Assembly: GCA_948567375.1 (NCBI GenBank)
Contig: OX419759.1
Coordinates: 225,303-289,302 of the forward strand
Length of the DNA stretch: 64,000 nt
Direction: 5' to 3'
Source of the DNA: Lunularia cruciata
Taxonomy: Eukaryota > Streptophyta > Marchantiopsida > Lunulariales > Lunulariaceae
Shown here: positions 12,648-23,776 of the stretch, piece after piece
Layout of the letters: each line of letters begins with the position of its first letter
How positions within the stretch are numbered: position 1 is the first letter of the stretch
The notes under the pieces: generated by a model
What the model saw: the letters and a program-made list of their open reading frames with translations, nothing else
Told to the model about the DNA's origin: nothing
Database searches by the model: none
Program-made: the position numbers and the translations under genes

Positions 12648-12671
12648 CTTCTTTTTGTGAAAGATCATTCT

Positions 12672-15600
12672 TGTGGCAACCCGGCAAATATCACTTTTGC
12701 AGTAATCGGGTCAGTAAAGTTTGTTCCCGCAGAGATACTATCCAGAATTGGTCAAATACGAAGTCAAAAGTCACAATTGCAGTTCTTCTTGATGGCTTCT
12801 TTAATCTCATAGGTAGAAACTACACCCAGAAGAGAGTAACAAGCTCACAATCTTGACAACTTGTCACGAATACACACATATAATCACATCATAGTCAATT
12901 CTGTCCAAACAACTCTTGATTGTGATGATTCAGATTCTCCCAAAGACGACACTTCACTACAAAGACCAATTTCGCCTCAGAATTGTGTTCCACCCCTCCA
13001 CTGAAGGCACAACTTCCTTGATCAAAATTGCTTCACATCAACTTTGTACTGCACTCACCAATGTAGAATACTAACAACACTACAATTCCTCTCAGATCTG
13101 TCAAGGCATTGCTCCGATGCACTTCACTCAGGATCAAACACACAGAATGAAGATCAAGGCTGTAGATTCCAACATCCACAGACACACTGACTTGCTCTTC
13201 GGAATTCTCCACACACTCACAAATACAAACACAAAATTGACAATCGGAATAAGCTTAAGCGACGAGTACTGAGAACAACACTTCGCTTTATCTATCTTCG
13301 GAAATGTGAATACTAAATAACATCGTATTGCGAATGCTTCACTTAAATACTGAAGCAAACGGCAGATTTGCCTACCTAAGCACCGCTTCCTAACATCTCT
13401 TCCTACATACAGATCCTAAGTGACAATTAATCTCTTCATATCTGCCCTTTCCTATCTTAGAATTGACTTCTATCCCGATTCGATGTCGACCTCATCATCG
13501 GCTTCCAACCCCGATGATCTTCTTGCTATTTCACCTTCTTCGGGTATGACTGATTCTACTAATTTCTTTACTAATTCTACAACTTCTTCACTACAATCTG
13601 TAATTGAACTCTGGTTTACTCCATCTACACTCTTATTTCCCGACCCACTCTTCTCTAATGTGTCAATTGTCAAGTCCGATGACACTTGAGTTTCTACATC
13701 TGCAACATTGGGTTTCTTCTCCACTGTCACACTATTCCAAATTTTCTCTAACTCTGAATTGACTAAATCTAGCCTAAGACTAACATTATTTTCTACCTCC
13801 AACACTTTTCTATCTACGCGTTCTCTCAACAGAATTAGCAAGGTATTCATATCCACATCCTTGGGTCTTCGCTTCCAAGTCTTCTGCACAAGTAACTTCA
13901 ACTCATGCAGACAAGCTTCTTCCAATCTTCCTTCAGCCTCCGTGCTTAAGATTGCTCGTAATTTCCCCGCAATGTCTCCTACTAATTCTGATGTGTATCC
14001 TCGAGAACGCTCCACCTTCAACTCCTCCCGATACATCTGCAACTCGTCTTCGTATTCTGCAGCGAGCATCTTCTTCTTCTCTGCATACTGCATTTTTTGC
14101 TGCTCCGCACTCTTGACAAGTTCTCGTAAATGCCCTTCTTCTTCTTGCCTGGACTCCAATTCTCTCTGCCATGCTTGATCTTTTGTTGCGGCACTCTTCT
14201 TCAAGCTGTCCAACTCTTGCTCCATCACGATGGTCATCGCCTTCAGATGAACATTCTCAACACGCACATTACTCACTTCCTCCTGCATCTTGCTGAGCCA
14301 CATTGCCTGCTCCTTCAACTCTCGGGCTTGCTTTTGCAGTTCTTTCTCTTTCTCTGCACAACTCCCTTGTAGCACGCTTAGCATTTTCTTCCTCGAGTCT
14401 TCCTCCCTCCGAAGATCTTCAATTTCCACACTTCTTCGGATTTGATGCTCCTACAGCTCTTGCACTTCCTTCAACAGATGCTTCACCACCTGCAGCTCAT
14501 TCATCCCTTTCCTTCAATCTTGGGCAATTCCCATACGATGTTCTTTCAACAACTCGAGCAACGGTGTGACCACCCTTGTCAAATATGCTATCCCGCTGAA
14601 GTTGTCTTCTTCATCATTGCCACCTTCTTTTGGAGTCTTCTCCTGCATCATTGGCTCCTTCATCCAAAGTCGCAATCTTTGTATCTTCATCGTGTCGGCA
14701 TTATCTTCGTCTTGGCCTCTTGAACTCGGCCCCGCGGGATACTCCTTCTTTGCTTTGAGTTTTGGCTTGTTCTCCACCATTGCCTTGCCAGCCTCACTTA
14801 CCACCACCGATTGCTAGACTTTGGGCTCTCCCTCACTTTCGCTACCCGACTCCTCACTTTTCAACGTGAGCTCTTCTTCTTCTGAGTCCTCTTCTTGCAA
14901 CTCAGTTTCTTCATCTGACTTCGATCCCAATGATGCCCTTCTCACGATGTTAGTAGTCTTCAACATCAGCCTCCAAGTCTTGTGTTGGATGGGCCATGAT
15001 TTGGCTTCTTTGGGTTTACTTTGCTTCTTCGTCTTTGGATTGGCAACATCTTCGATCTTCCACTGTCCCGTTTTTGCAAAGTACTCATCATTTGCCCGTA
15101 GATGAAGCATATACTATTGCTCCTCTTTTTCGGCTTCTTATCTCAAATTGGGGTGCATGTGAGAGACCATACGATGATGCTCGTCTTCAGAGAGCAAGTT
15201 CAGCCCAAAGTAGAAATGTGCTACAAATGGTGCAAAATAATGCGGTGGTGAGCCCGTTCTCCAATTCACCACCATCTGCCTTGTTCGGTGATGGAAGCAC
15301 TTTGCCCAATTCACTGGTACTCCTGCAAACATCTGATGGAAGAAGACGGCCTGCTGCATGGTTACGTACGTTGTTTGCTCCGGCTTGAACATGGCCATCA
15401 TCGCCCCCACGATACTTCTTTGGATCGGGTCCCGATAGGACTCCACCTTGTAACCATTTGTAGTTCTTGGAGCGAAAAACGAATTGCAAATCTTTGCCGT
15501 CTCCTCTGGAGCATCACACTTTCGATAGAAGGTGATCCCTATCGGCTCTCCTGCTTCTCTCCCCAGGACTAACTTCCAATCCGACTCAGTCCACGAGCCG

Positions 15601-16360
15601 GATTGCCTCTCTTCCCCTCCACTTCGGGCCCCTCCTCACAATTACTGGCAGCGATCTCTGCCATCACTCTTGGGAAACTGAAATTCTAGTTCCATGCTAA
15701 AAAGGTAATACGAAGTCTAACCAAGACTTCAATCCTAGCTACTACATCTACTCTTTGAATTGCAAAACCTCTCATTGCCAGCACGTTGGCCACCTTCTTC
15801 GCCATGATTTGTTCTCTCGTTCTACGCTGTTGGAAGATCAGCCCCTCTCTTGGACAAGACACTCTAACTCCCTTAGGGTTTCAAAAAATTCACTCTCAAC
15901 GGGCTTTGGGACACGCATTACTGCAAGACAACTACTCAAAAGAATTGGAAATTTACTCAACAAATTCAACTTCCCCCTACGTAGTCACAATTTTATATTG
16001 CCCCGAATCACAGTCATTCTTTAGTCAATTTCATCTGTGAATTTTCTCTCTTCTACGTGCCCTCCCTGTCACTGTCAAGACATGCTTCTTGTGCCCCCGC
16101 CATTTTTTGAAATGTACTTTCTTGCCACGTACAGAGGTTGTTAAACGGTCTTCATCATTCCTGCCCAAAGATGATGATCTTTGGCCTGTTTCCGGCGTAC
16201 GACTCTTCCGAGTACCTCCATCATCAGATCCGATGTCAGCTTCTTCGGCTTTCCTCTGAAGTTACTTTTGCCTCTTCTTTGTTTGCAATTTGACTTTTCC
16301 ATGCTTACTTCATCTTTTAAACACTACTAACTATAAAAAACAAAAAATGTGGGTACCACA
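12672..16360 (-). repeat. B2: solo B LTR nested in B1, 3689 bp, TSD ATTCT
   Basis: On the plus strand it runs from TGTGGCAACCCGGCAAATAT to AATGTGGGTACCACA. The five bases before it (12667-12671) and after it (16361-16365) are both ATTCT, an exact target duplication. No internal retrotransposon sequence or second LTR is present, so it is a complete solo LTR. It holds the LTR gene at 13470-15805, with a U3 of about 550 bp on the right. This copy is one of the best demonstrations that the gene belongs to the LTR. Confidence 0.93.
13470..15805 (-). pseudogene. LTR-embedded coiled-coil protein gene, best-preserved coiled coil (B2)
   Basis: The ATG at 15803-15805 begins MAKKVANVLAMRG, followed by RVDVVARIEVLVRLRITFLAWN. 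The block EEGPEVEGKRGNPARG precedes a frameshift into SDWKLVLGREAGEPIGITFY. An open block (15138-15446) contains VESYRDPIQRSIVGAMMAMF, AVFFHQMFAGVPVNWAKCF and APFVAHFYFGLNLL. After the basic and acidic linker (14814-15110), 319 residues are open at 13470-14429. These begin with heptad-rich coiled coil (EELRR, KEKELQKQARELKEQ) and end in the conserved block with EACLHELKLLVQK, DVDMNTLLILLRERVDRKVL and VSLRLDLV. The stop is at 13470. Lesions are few: a stop after AWN, one frameshift, two stops near 15120, a stop near 14816 and stops near 14450-14514. Relatively slow decay of the C-terminal block suggests past selection, but I have not measured it. Function unknown. Confidence 0.75.
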
Positions 16361-16630
16361 ATTCTCTAGATCCTAACCCACTCTTCTTCCTACGGATGTG
16401 CAATTTTCATTACTTTGGGTCAACTCTAAATAGGGACATGGTAGTGTTTGGATATTGTGCTACTTTTTGACAAAACTCCTGATTTTATAGTCTTGTGCGG
16501 ATCGGTCATTCTTCAATTGTTTCTCCTCTCTAGTCACCAATTCTGTGGGCTTGGTTTCTTGTCACTATCAAGAACTTCTTGATCCGGAGGCCATTACTTT
16601 CTTCCCGCATACTTTCTTTATTGGGCCGCA

Positions 16631-17400
16631 ATACGTGCTTTGGAGCCTAGAGGAGCATCAGTGGAGTTGGACCCATAGAGAAGAGAGGTTGGGAGATAGG
16701 TCAGACTTCCTTAGTCTTTCATGCTCTTTGTGGCCTTATAGATGCCATCCATGGCTCCTAGACATCATAGTGCAGGTGTGGTAGGTGGTGATAGGATGCA
16801 TGATGGACTACCTACTAGCCAACCATTGGTATTACATAGACTAAGTCTAGCATGATGTTGTGGGCAGCTCAGCTGATTATGCACTTTCTATTATTCTTAG
16901 CCAGTGACATGTGTACATTGGGAGTTGATCCAAACCCAATGTTTTGGTTGACTGCCATGCTTTGTGAGAGTAGGGATGATGTGGTCCCCACTACTAGATC
17001 AAGGGTGGTTGATAGTGGAGTTGACTTGGTTGAGGAGCATGGGATCTGCTCAATGACCAATGGTTTATGGCAGGCAACAACAACTAGCTTGGAGGAGTTA
17101 CCAACTAGATCGGCCTTTGAGAGAGTGCGGTTTACACCTAGAGTTGTCCAATTGGATAACAAGAGGGGGACTTTTTTTTGGTGGGACTTTCAAGGAAGGT
17201 TTATACACCATAGAGGGTCTTACTAGACTCTGGTGCATAGCTCTTTTTGTGGGCAAAGGTTGAAATTGTTGGTCTAGAGTTACGGAAGACCAATGTGGAG
17301 AGTTGTCCATTAAATTTGAACATCTCTAGGAGGTGGTTCTACATAGTACATCACATGTGGATAGCTTGTTGTTCAGATTCAGCCCCATCATCCAACTGAT
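16631..17400 (+). pseudogene. A1 gag-protease linker and aspartic protease remnant
   Basis: A1 resumes at about 16631 with the same sequence as A2 26513 onward (a reading with YVLWSLEEHQWSW in one frame). At 17223-17237 the codons read LDSGA, the catalytic D-S/T-G of a retroviral-type aspartic protease, followed immediately by a stop. Downstream, LKTNVE and a CPLNLNISRRWFY-like segment match A2. The protease would mature the Gag-Pol polyprotein. The copy is inactivated by stops and frame changes. A2 has the same site as DSSA at about 27110. Confidence 0.6.
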
Positions 17401-17889
17401 AGTTCTGTGGTGAGAGCTCACCCATTGCAACCATAGCTGAGTCATAGGATGTGTTAGTTGGGCTAGCAATGTTATACCCCATGGGTTTCAGTTTTGACTA
17501 TTAGGAGGAGATAGCCTCCTATAGACCAACTTGGCAGTCAAGTGAGGGACAAGTATGCCACCTACCTATAAGATTTAATAATGGCCATCTTGGCTACTAT
17601 AGTCTAGGATCATGGCGGATTTAGTTTTAGCTTTCAATAGGTTTGTTACTTGGCCTAGTGATTTATTGGAGGGGAATGCCTATATAGAGGATACTCTAGT
17701 ACCAAAGGACATCACTTGGATTTGGAGTACGAGTGAGATTGTTCTATCCAGCTTGGATGTTCCATTGTGGAGTTTAGAGGAGGCATTGTAGCAACATGCA
17801 GATCAGTTGGTGCAACAAGCTTGGAGTGGAGCCTTTGTACCACTAGGTGACTTGTCTGAGGATGAGCCTCCAAATTTGGTTACCTTGAC

Positions 17890-18930
17890 ACCTCTAGATA
17901 GCATACTCATTGCTTGGCAATATCCAATAGAGGAAGTATGTCTATTGGAAGTTGTTTGATGAGATTAATATTGGACTAGCTAAAGTATTATAAGTGGGTA
18001 TACAAGTACAAAGATACTTGTATGTGGAGAGAGATGAGACTACTAGCAAGTCTCTCTATGTCATGTAGCACACTTGGTCTATTGGTATCTTGAGCTATGT
18101 TAGCAATTAAGGTTACCAAAAGACCTTACCAACATACATTTCCTTGTTGGGAGTGCAAGATTTAGAGAGACATGGTCCCATTCATTTGTTGATTTTTGGA
18201 TGGCCATGTTAGGGACATACATGTGCTAGTCAAGGTTTGGGTCTTTAGAATCCTTGTTCTAGTGTGTTTTGGGAGATGTTACAGATATTATGACATCTTT
18301 AGGTTCATCAGTCTGTTTCTCCAACTTACCTTTTGGAGAACATTCCTTTGATGGATGATTCTCACACCCAAGGAGTGGTGAGTACAGATAATATACATTC
18401 TTGGATGAGGCTTACCATGTTATTAGATGCATTTAGAGTGGGATCATGGGCTCATCACCTTTGTCTTTGGTGGACAAACCTCTTACCTAGAAAGGTTCTA
18501 TAGTGCGGTTATGATGGGATTCAATGACTAGACCACATCATTGTTGATGATATCTTGGATGTTGGGCATCAATCTCAAATGGTGGTAGTGGTTGATAGGT
18601 CACCTATGATAGTGGTTAACATAGTTGGACAGCCCAGAGCCACTTTCCTACACTTAGGAGTTTCCCAAGCTCCCATGCTTTTTGAGAAGGTCTTGGACTA
18701 ATTTGGGACTCACAGTTACAGTAGTTGGTGGAGCCCAATGCCGATAAGAGAGGGAGAGCAATGGGTTTTGCACTGGTATTATTGTTGTTCCAACAATGTT
18801 AAAGGCATCCAAGCATCAAGTGTTAGATTGGGCTATGGACCTAAAATGTTTACTTGGATTGTGAGCCTTGGCTTAGCAGAGCAACGTAGGATGTGCTTGA
18901 TAAGCATCACACTCGAGCACTTGTGAGCTC
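17890..18930 (+). pseudogene. C5-cytosine DNA methyltransferase-like domain in element A1
   Basis: Between protease and RT lies a segment not found in ordinary gypsy elements. With three or four frame corrections it shows the ordered motifs of C5-cytosine methyltransferases. Motif I is CLLE then LFDEINIGLAKVL (17939-17990). It is followed by RYLYVERDE (18012-18038). Motif IV reads GWPC with Cys at 18207-18209, then a TAG where Gln is expected, then GHTCASQGLGL. Motif VI is TYLLENIP (18324-18347). A motif-VIII-like segment reads VGSWAHHLCLWWTN (18438-18479), resembling the S-x-AHR segment of DNMT3/DRM enzymes. The C-terminal part has FCTGI and QVLDWAMDLKCL (about 18770-18860). Known role of the family: transfer of methyl from SAM to cytosine. 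The methyltransferase assignment rests on motif order and agreement with A2. The DNMT3/DRM affiliation is inference. The copy is dead. Confidence 0.78.
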
Positions 18931-19429
18931 TATGTCTATCAAGATGATTTAGGCACATGCTAGTGGTGATGGACCAAGTGGATATGGTATTCTTGGGACA
19001 CAACCAGTGGCTACTAGGGAGAGTGGTCTACTTGGAGCCCATCTAGGTAAGCATGGGCTACTTGGATTACACTCTTGGTCTACTTGGGATACGGCTAGAG
19101 GACATATGGAGCTTGAAACTAGATCAGAAGGAGTTTTTCACATTCAGTTTGGGATCTTTAGTGGTTTGGAGCATGACACTATTGCTCCCAAGGGCCCAAT
19201 GTAGCAGCCAGTCAGTACGTCTTCCATTCCTACAATAGTTATAGAGGATACTTGGGAGCTAGATCTTGGACCCAAGCTTACAAGAGAGGAAAGATAGAGG
19301 GTCTGGAGGTTCTTGGGGAGCTACACAAGTTTTTTGATTTTAGTGAAGGATTTGGGTGCTCTAGAAGGACCTAGTATTTGGATTGAGCTGACTAGCGATA
19401 CATCAATTTTTTGACATCTCCATTGGTAT

Positions 19430-20690
19430 AGTGATATGAGGAGAACATTGATGGAGAGTCAGAGTAGTGACCTTTTTGAGGCTAGTTTGGTGGAGATTTC
19501 ACATGGAGAGTATGCATCAGCTACTGTGATGCCAACCAAGAAGGATATGCATGGCAACTACATAGATAGGTGGATGTGTTCAAATTACCATCCTATCAAC
19601 CGACAGACTAGGGCTGATTGGTATGCTATGCTTACACCGGAGGAGATCTTTGATGCAATTGGGTATGTAAAAGTCTTCAATAGTTTGGATCTTCAAGTAG
19701 GATATCATCAATTGCTGATCAAAGAGGAGGACAAGTCCAAGATAGCATTTAGGCTATTGATCATCATGGGAAGGATATGTTACATTAGTGGAGGTTTTTA
19801 CCATTTGGGTTAAAGAATGGTCTTGGTGAGTTTTATAGGTTCATAGATAGGATCCTAGCTGGATTGGGTTTTGCTCGGTGCTATATTGATGACATTTTGG
19901 TCCATAGCACTACGGTGGATGAGCATGAGAGACATTTGTTGGAGGTGTTTGAGAGCTTGAGATCTCATGGACTCAAATTATATCTTGGGAATTGTAGGAT
20001 TCTTTCATGAGCAGGTTGAGTATTTAGGTCACACTATCTACCCTAGAGGACTTGGTGTTTAGCAGACCAAGTTGAAAGCTATTACTCATATTCCTTGGCC
20101 TACGGATGTGAGCAGAGTGCAAGCATTCCTTGGGTTGGCAAATTTCTATCACCGCAACGTTAGAGGATTTTGTGCCATTGCCAAGGCCTTGACAAAGCTC
20201 ACTAAGCTTACACAAGAGTGGTGTTGGGAAGATAAGTAGGAGAGAGCTTTTGCAGAGCTCAAGGAGAGGTTGACATCTGCTTGAGGAGACTGATTAGAGG
20301 ATGACCATTTCAGGTTCACACTGATTGGAGAATGCTGGGGCTTAGAGTAGTGCTCACCCAACATGATGATGAGGAGAAGGAGTTTGTGGTGGCCTATGCT
20401 AGTTGTTCCAACAATTTAGAGGAGGCAAAGAACAACTCATAAGAGGGAGAGTACTTGGCAGTAATATGGGCAGTAGGACATTTCTGATGTTACCTATTTA
20501 GTAACCCCTTTACTCTCATCACTAATCATCAGCCATTGAAGTGGTTGATGGAGTCCAACAACCTTTCAAGGAAGCTTGCACGATGGACTTTAATTTTATA
20601 GGAGTATGATTTCATGGTTATTTATACACTTGGAGTGGTGGTGAATTGTGATGCAGATGGGTTGAGTAGAAACCCATGTCCTAGCCAATA
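19430..20690 (+). pseudogene. A1 reverse transcriptase and RNase H
   Basis: RT fingers and palm are open at 19436-19813 (ATVMPTKKDMHGNYIDRWMC, NYHPINRQT, LDLQVGYHQLLI). The polymerase box YIDD is at 19882-19893, followed by VDEHERHLLEVFE. The thumb and connection (about 20090-20215) read VQAFLGLANFYHRNVRGF. RNase H follows, with FQVHTDW and, further down, TLITNHQPLKWLM. The active centres are recognisable, but stops and shifts occur throughout. The spacing is standard for Ty3/gypsy. What is unusual is the preceding methyltransferase and the long linker (18930-19430) between it and RT. Confidence 0.85.
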
Positions 20691-20989
20691 AGATCAGACT
20701 GGAGTACATTGGCATGGTGAGATAGATGAGAAGATGGTGCCAGGTTGGCATGCATATACCTTTCTTTTTATATTTTCTGAGGCTTTAGTGGTATCTCTTT
20801 CAATACATATAGGAGTTATTGAGGTTACATATCCAGACAATGGAGATAGTGGTACAATTCAGCAAGACATTCATGATGATGTCTTAGTTATGGACTATTT
20901 TTACACTTGTGTTGTGGATGGCACAATTGGGGCCAAGGAGAGAAACCATGTTCTTTAATGGGCTAGATAGTTTAGATTGGAGTGCAAAC

Positions 20990-21700
20990 ACCTTCTTCAT
21001 GTATGGGAGGATGGTAGAGTGCAAATAGTACCACTTCCATCTCAAAGACCATAGTTGGTCAGTCATACTAATGAAGAGCTAGGACATTTTGGAGTAAAGC
21101 ATACATATAGCTTACTCCAAAGTCATTATTGGTGGTATGGTATGCAAAAAAATGTACAATAGTTTGTTGTCAGATGTGTGGTTTGTGACCAAATTAGAGC
21201 ATCATTTAATGCTCTTATGCCACAATTACACCCATTACTTATCATGGGATTGAGTTACCACTTGAGTTTGGATTTTGTTGGACCTTTACCATTGACTATG
21301 AGACACCATTGGTATGTTTAGGTGATGGTGGAGAAATTCTCTGAGTTGACTAAGTTGATGGCACTTCTTGACAAGTCTAGTGGAGGGACGGCTTACTTGT
21401 TCCTGGATCTGGTTCTCATTCATTTTGGTGCACCAATTGAGGTTTTGACTAATCAGGGTAGAGAGTTCTTGGGGGAGTTTCAGGTCTTGTGTGACAAGGC
21501 TTTGATTGATCATTGCACTACCTTCTAAGATCACCCTAAGGCAGATGATTTAGTAGAGAGAGTGGTTCAGGTAGTGAAGAGAGAAAAGTATGGTTTGCAA
21601 AGAGGCCACTTGGGAGATTGGGATCTCTAGTTATCTTGGTTGGCCATGGGCTATTGGTTCAGCCAGTAAGCCTCCCTAACATCCTTCTCTCCTTGCTTTC
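20990..21700 (+). pseudogene. A1 integrase (zinc and DDE core)
   Basis: This is the counterpart of the intact frame at 42754-43497. The HHCC region is at about 21050-21190 (HTNEELGHFGVKHTY, CVVCDQIR). The core carries LDFVGPLPL, a ...FGAPIEVLTNQG stretch where the second catalytic Asp has become Asn, and HPKADDLVERVVQ with the Glu. Stops and a loss of frame near 21530 inactivate it. The core ends near the WLAMGYWFSQ segment at 21640-21665. Confidence 0.8.
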
Positions 21701-21939
21701 TACTCTGTGGACAAGATCTAGATTTAATTGCAATCATTTGTCAAGATGCTACTATAATGTTAGACTTGGATGATCTAGATGTATGGATGAGCGCATGTTC
21801 TCAATGGGCAGAGATCTTTTGAAGATTGATGCCAATGGCCTTTGAGAACTTGGTAATTGCTCAATATAAGGATACCTTACACTATGCTACCATTTGAGGA
21901 GGAGGTTATAGACCCTTGATTTTTCAATTTCATCCAAGT

Positions 21940-22310
21940 GACTATGTATATCTACAACAAATAACATTGATGACACTTGATGTTTCCATCGACTGCACTA
22001 TCTTGAGAGTACACAAGGTTTTTGCCATATGAAGTCCTTGCATTGGAAGGACATAATGGTGTTGTTTGGAAATATCATGTGCCCAATTGTGTGCCATGCC
22101 ACCTCCCAAACATTGATGGTACTATGGACCCAAGCTTGGCACTTGTACAAGTAGGCTTGAGGTATATGTTATGTGATTTTTTTGGTGGAGCTGCTATTAT
22201 GTTAGTGTGTGATTGTTGTTCAAGAGGATGGCATATGGTATGTATGACTTCTCCCCTCTCGGTGGTTCCTTAAGGATATTGGTTATGTCCTAGATGTACT
22301 TGACCTATAA
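21940..22310 (+). pseudogene. A1 integrase tail with PHD finger
   Basis: The integrase tail (YEVLALEGHNGVVWKYHV then NCVPCHLPNIDGTMDPS) leads into a Cys-rich module. It reads YMLCDFFGG-AAIMLVCDCC, SRGWHMVCMT, then after one stop YWLCPRCT. Relative to A3 the first Cys has become Tyr. The order and spacing match the C4HC3 pattern of a PHD finger. Because the same module closes A3, it belongs to the element and is not a chance fusion. A3 holds the intact version. Confidence 0.8.
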
Positions 22311-22385
22311 ATATTTCATCCTTTATATGGTACAGATTACAGGCAGGTGACTAACAATGGGGCTTGAGAGCACCCGGCCTCTTGA

Positions 22386-23315
22386 TGTTATTCTTTTTCA
22401 TTATTTATTTCTATTTGAGCATAGTCAAAGTTCTTGTGCAATTTCTCTAATTTTGCTTTTTTCTCCTTCAACTCCTCCTTTTGTCACTCTAGATAACCAC
22501 CACCTAGATCATCAAGGCGCTATTGTCAGATTGATGCATCCACCTAAAGTATTTTGGCTTCCTCCTCACTCTTCAACAACCTTAGCTTCAATTCAAGATA
22601 TCTTCTTTGAGCTACTTCATCAAATGAAGCTTGTTCTTCACTTCTGGATATTCCTTCTACTATAGCATCCACTCCTACAAGTACACTAACAGTAGACAAA
22701 TTACACTTGATAAATAGTTTACTCCCTAGGATGTATTAGTAGCCATGTCTCCTTTATCTTTTGCCATTGATACTGTAACCCAAAGTCTTGATCTCCTCAC
22801 TTTAAGGCTAACATCTTCCAAGATCTCCTCTCCTTCTTCTCTCATCTTCCAAGCTCTCCTCTCCTTCTCCATCTTCCAAGCTCTCCTCAACCTCAGGTTC
22901 ACTTGGTCTTGCCTGAGCAACTCTAACAAGCTTTTAGGATTGTACTCCTCTCTAGCTCACTACCCAAAATTCATCCTCCTCCAAAATATCTTCCTGTGGC
23001 AAATCCATGCAAGGGTTGTGGCCTTCTTCCATGTGATCAATCTCTTTATGGAAATCTTGGTGTGATCCTCCTTCAACTTCTTCTTCCATAGGTTGTTGGA
23101 CTTTAGGTTCACCTTCACTCCTGCTACTTGATATTTCACTCCACAGAGTCATCTTCTCCTCCAAATCTCCACAATTTGACTATGCTTCTTCCTCAACTCA
23201 ACTTTGGATGACAAGTCCACCACCACCATCTCTTGAGTTCAACCTCCAAGTAGTTCTTCCCTTCCCCAAGGACACCATATCTACGGGTCTACTTCACTTC
23301 TTTAACTTTAGTATT
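22386..23315 (-). pseudogene. B4 left part: middle of an LTR gene copy, antisense
   Basis: On the minus strand this stretch encodes the middle of the coiled-coil LTR gene. It includes the acidic linker (MEEKMTLWSEISSSRSEGEP, 22952-23164), and the basic linker runs up to 23315. It breaks off at 23315 where the A2 LTR starts. The matching N-terminal half is found at 44898-46195 on the same strand, at the other end of the A2/A3 block. The left edge at 22386 adjoins the end of A1 without recognisable B terminus, so the 3' part of this LTR is deleted. Confidence 0.65.
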
Positions 23316-23776
23316 TGTCACGCCATTTGAAGTGTCACACCTAGATTACTTAGACTCTAGAGTAGTAGTGTTGGTAGTCAAGAGTATTTTGGTAGCTACT
23401 CATAGACTACTAGTTGAAAGATAGATTTTGTGTTTGGGATATTGATTACATGGTGGGGCCTACCATCACTTGCACTATTTGGACTGTCGGGTGTGTTGTC
23501 AATGGGACCTTTAGGGTTTGAGACCTAGCTCTAGTCCATGGAATATACTTTTGAAGTGTAGCTCCAAAGAGCTCACTTCTCTAATGTTGATCCTTTGAGT
23601 TCTTGGCTATGGTGGACAGAGGCCGGTGAGCTTCATCTAGATTCTCTTAGCTAGAGTGGGTGTGGCTTGTTTGTAATTAGTGCTTAGTTTTTGGCAGATT
23701 ATTGAGTGACAAATCAAGTACTGATTTGATTGAGTGTGATTTGAGTTATGTAAACAAACTGATTACATCAAAGAAG
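23316..23776 (+). repeat. A2 LTR (5' LTR, old copy)
   Basis: It starts TGTCACGCCATTTGAAGTG and is colinear with the A LTRs at 41183 and 44361 up to AACTGATTACA, after which the leader CATCAAAGAAGTG begins. It carries the CCCACCG/CCTACCATC, AGAGCTCACTTCT and GAGTGGGTGTGGCTTG blocks shared by all A LTRs. It is clearly more diverged from 41183 and 44361 than those two are from each other, so A2 is the older element. Confidence 0.8.

Larger units (their letters stand above)
8752..16630 (-). repeat. B1: B LTR inserted in A1, carrying B2 inside it
   Basis: The left end reads TTTGACAACCTGTCAAATAT, a mutated form of the B LTR 3' terminus in minus orientation. The LTR gene occupies 9536-12647. After the nested B2 LTR the sequence resumes with U3 (16366-16630), including a TATA-like TTTTATAG at about 16484. 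The U3 end with its GTGGGTACCACA terminus is missing, so the right boundary with A1 (near 16630) is a deletion and the target duplication cannot be seen. Without B2 and its duplicated 5 bp it is about 4.2 kb, partly owing to an extra insertion at about 11215-11825. Confidence 0.8.
4985..22385 (+). mobile_element. A1: degenerate Ty3/gypsy element with methyltransferase and PHD domains
   Basis: The copy is colinear with A2. The 5' leader (4985-5355 and 7241-7640), gag (7640-8751), gag-protease region (16631-17400), methyltransferase-like domain (17890-18930), RT/RNase H (19430-20690), integrase (20990-21700), and PHD finger (22130-22310) appear in order on the plus strand. B3 (5356-7240) and B1 with B2 (8752-16630) interrupt it. 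No A LTR is visible at either end. The left end fades into unrelated DNA near 4985, and the right end stops at 22385 where B4 begins. Relative to A2 it lacks about 340 bp of N-terminal gag near 7640. Dozens of stops and frameshifts show it is long dead. Confidence 0.8.

Noticed and set aside
13470-14429. The 319-residue coiled-coil frame as a host myosin- or kinesin-like gene
   Set aside because: It recurs in all B LTR copies at the same position with the same flanks, so it belongs to the repeat.
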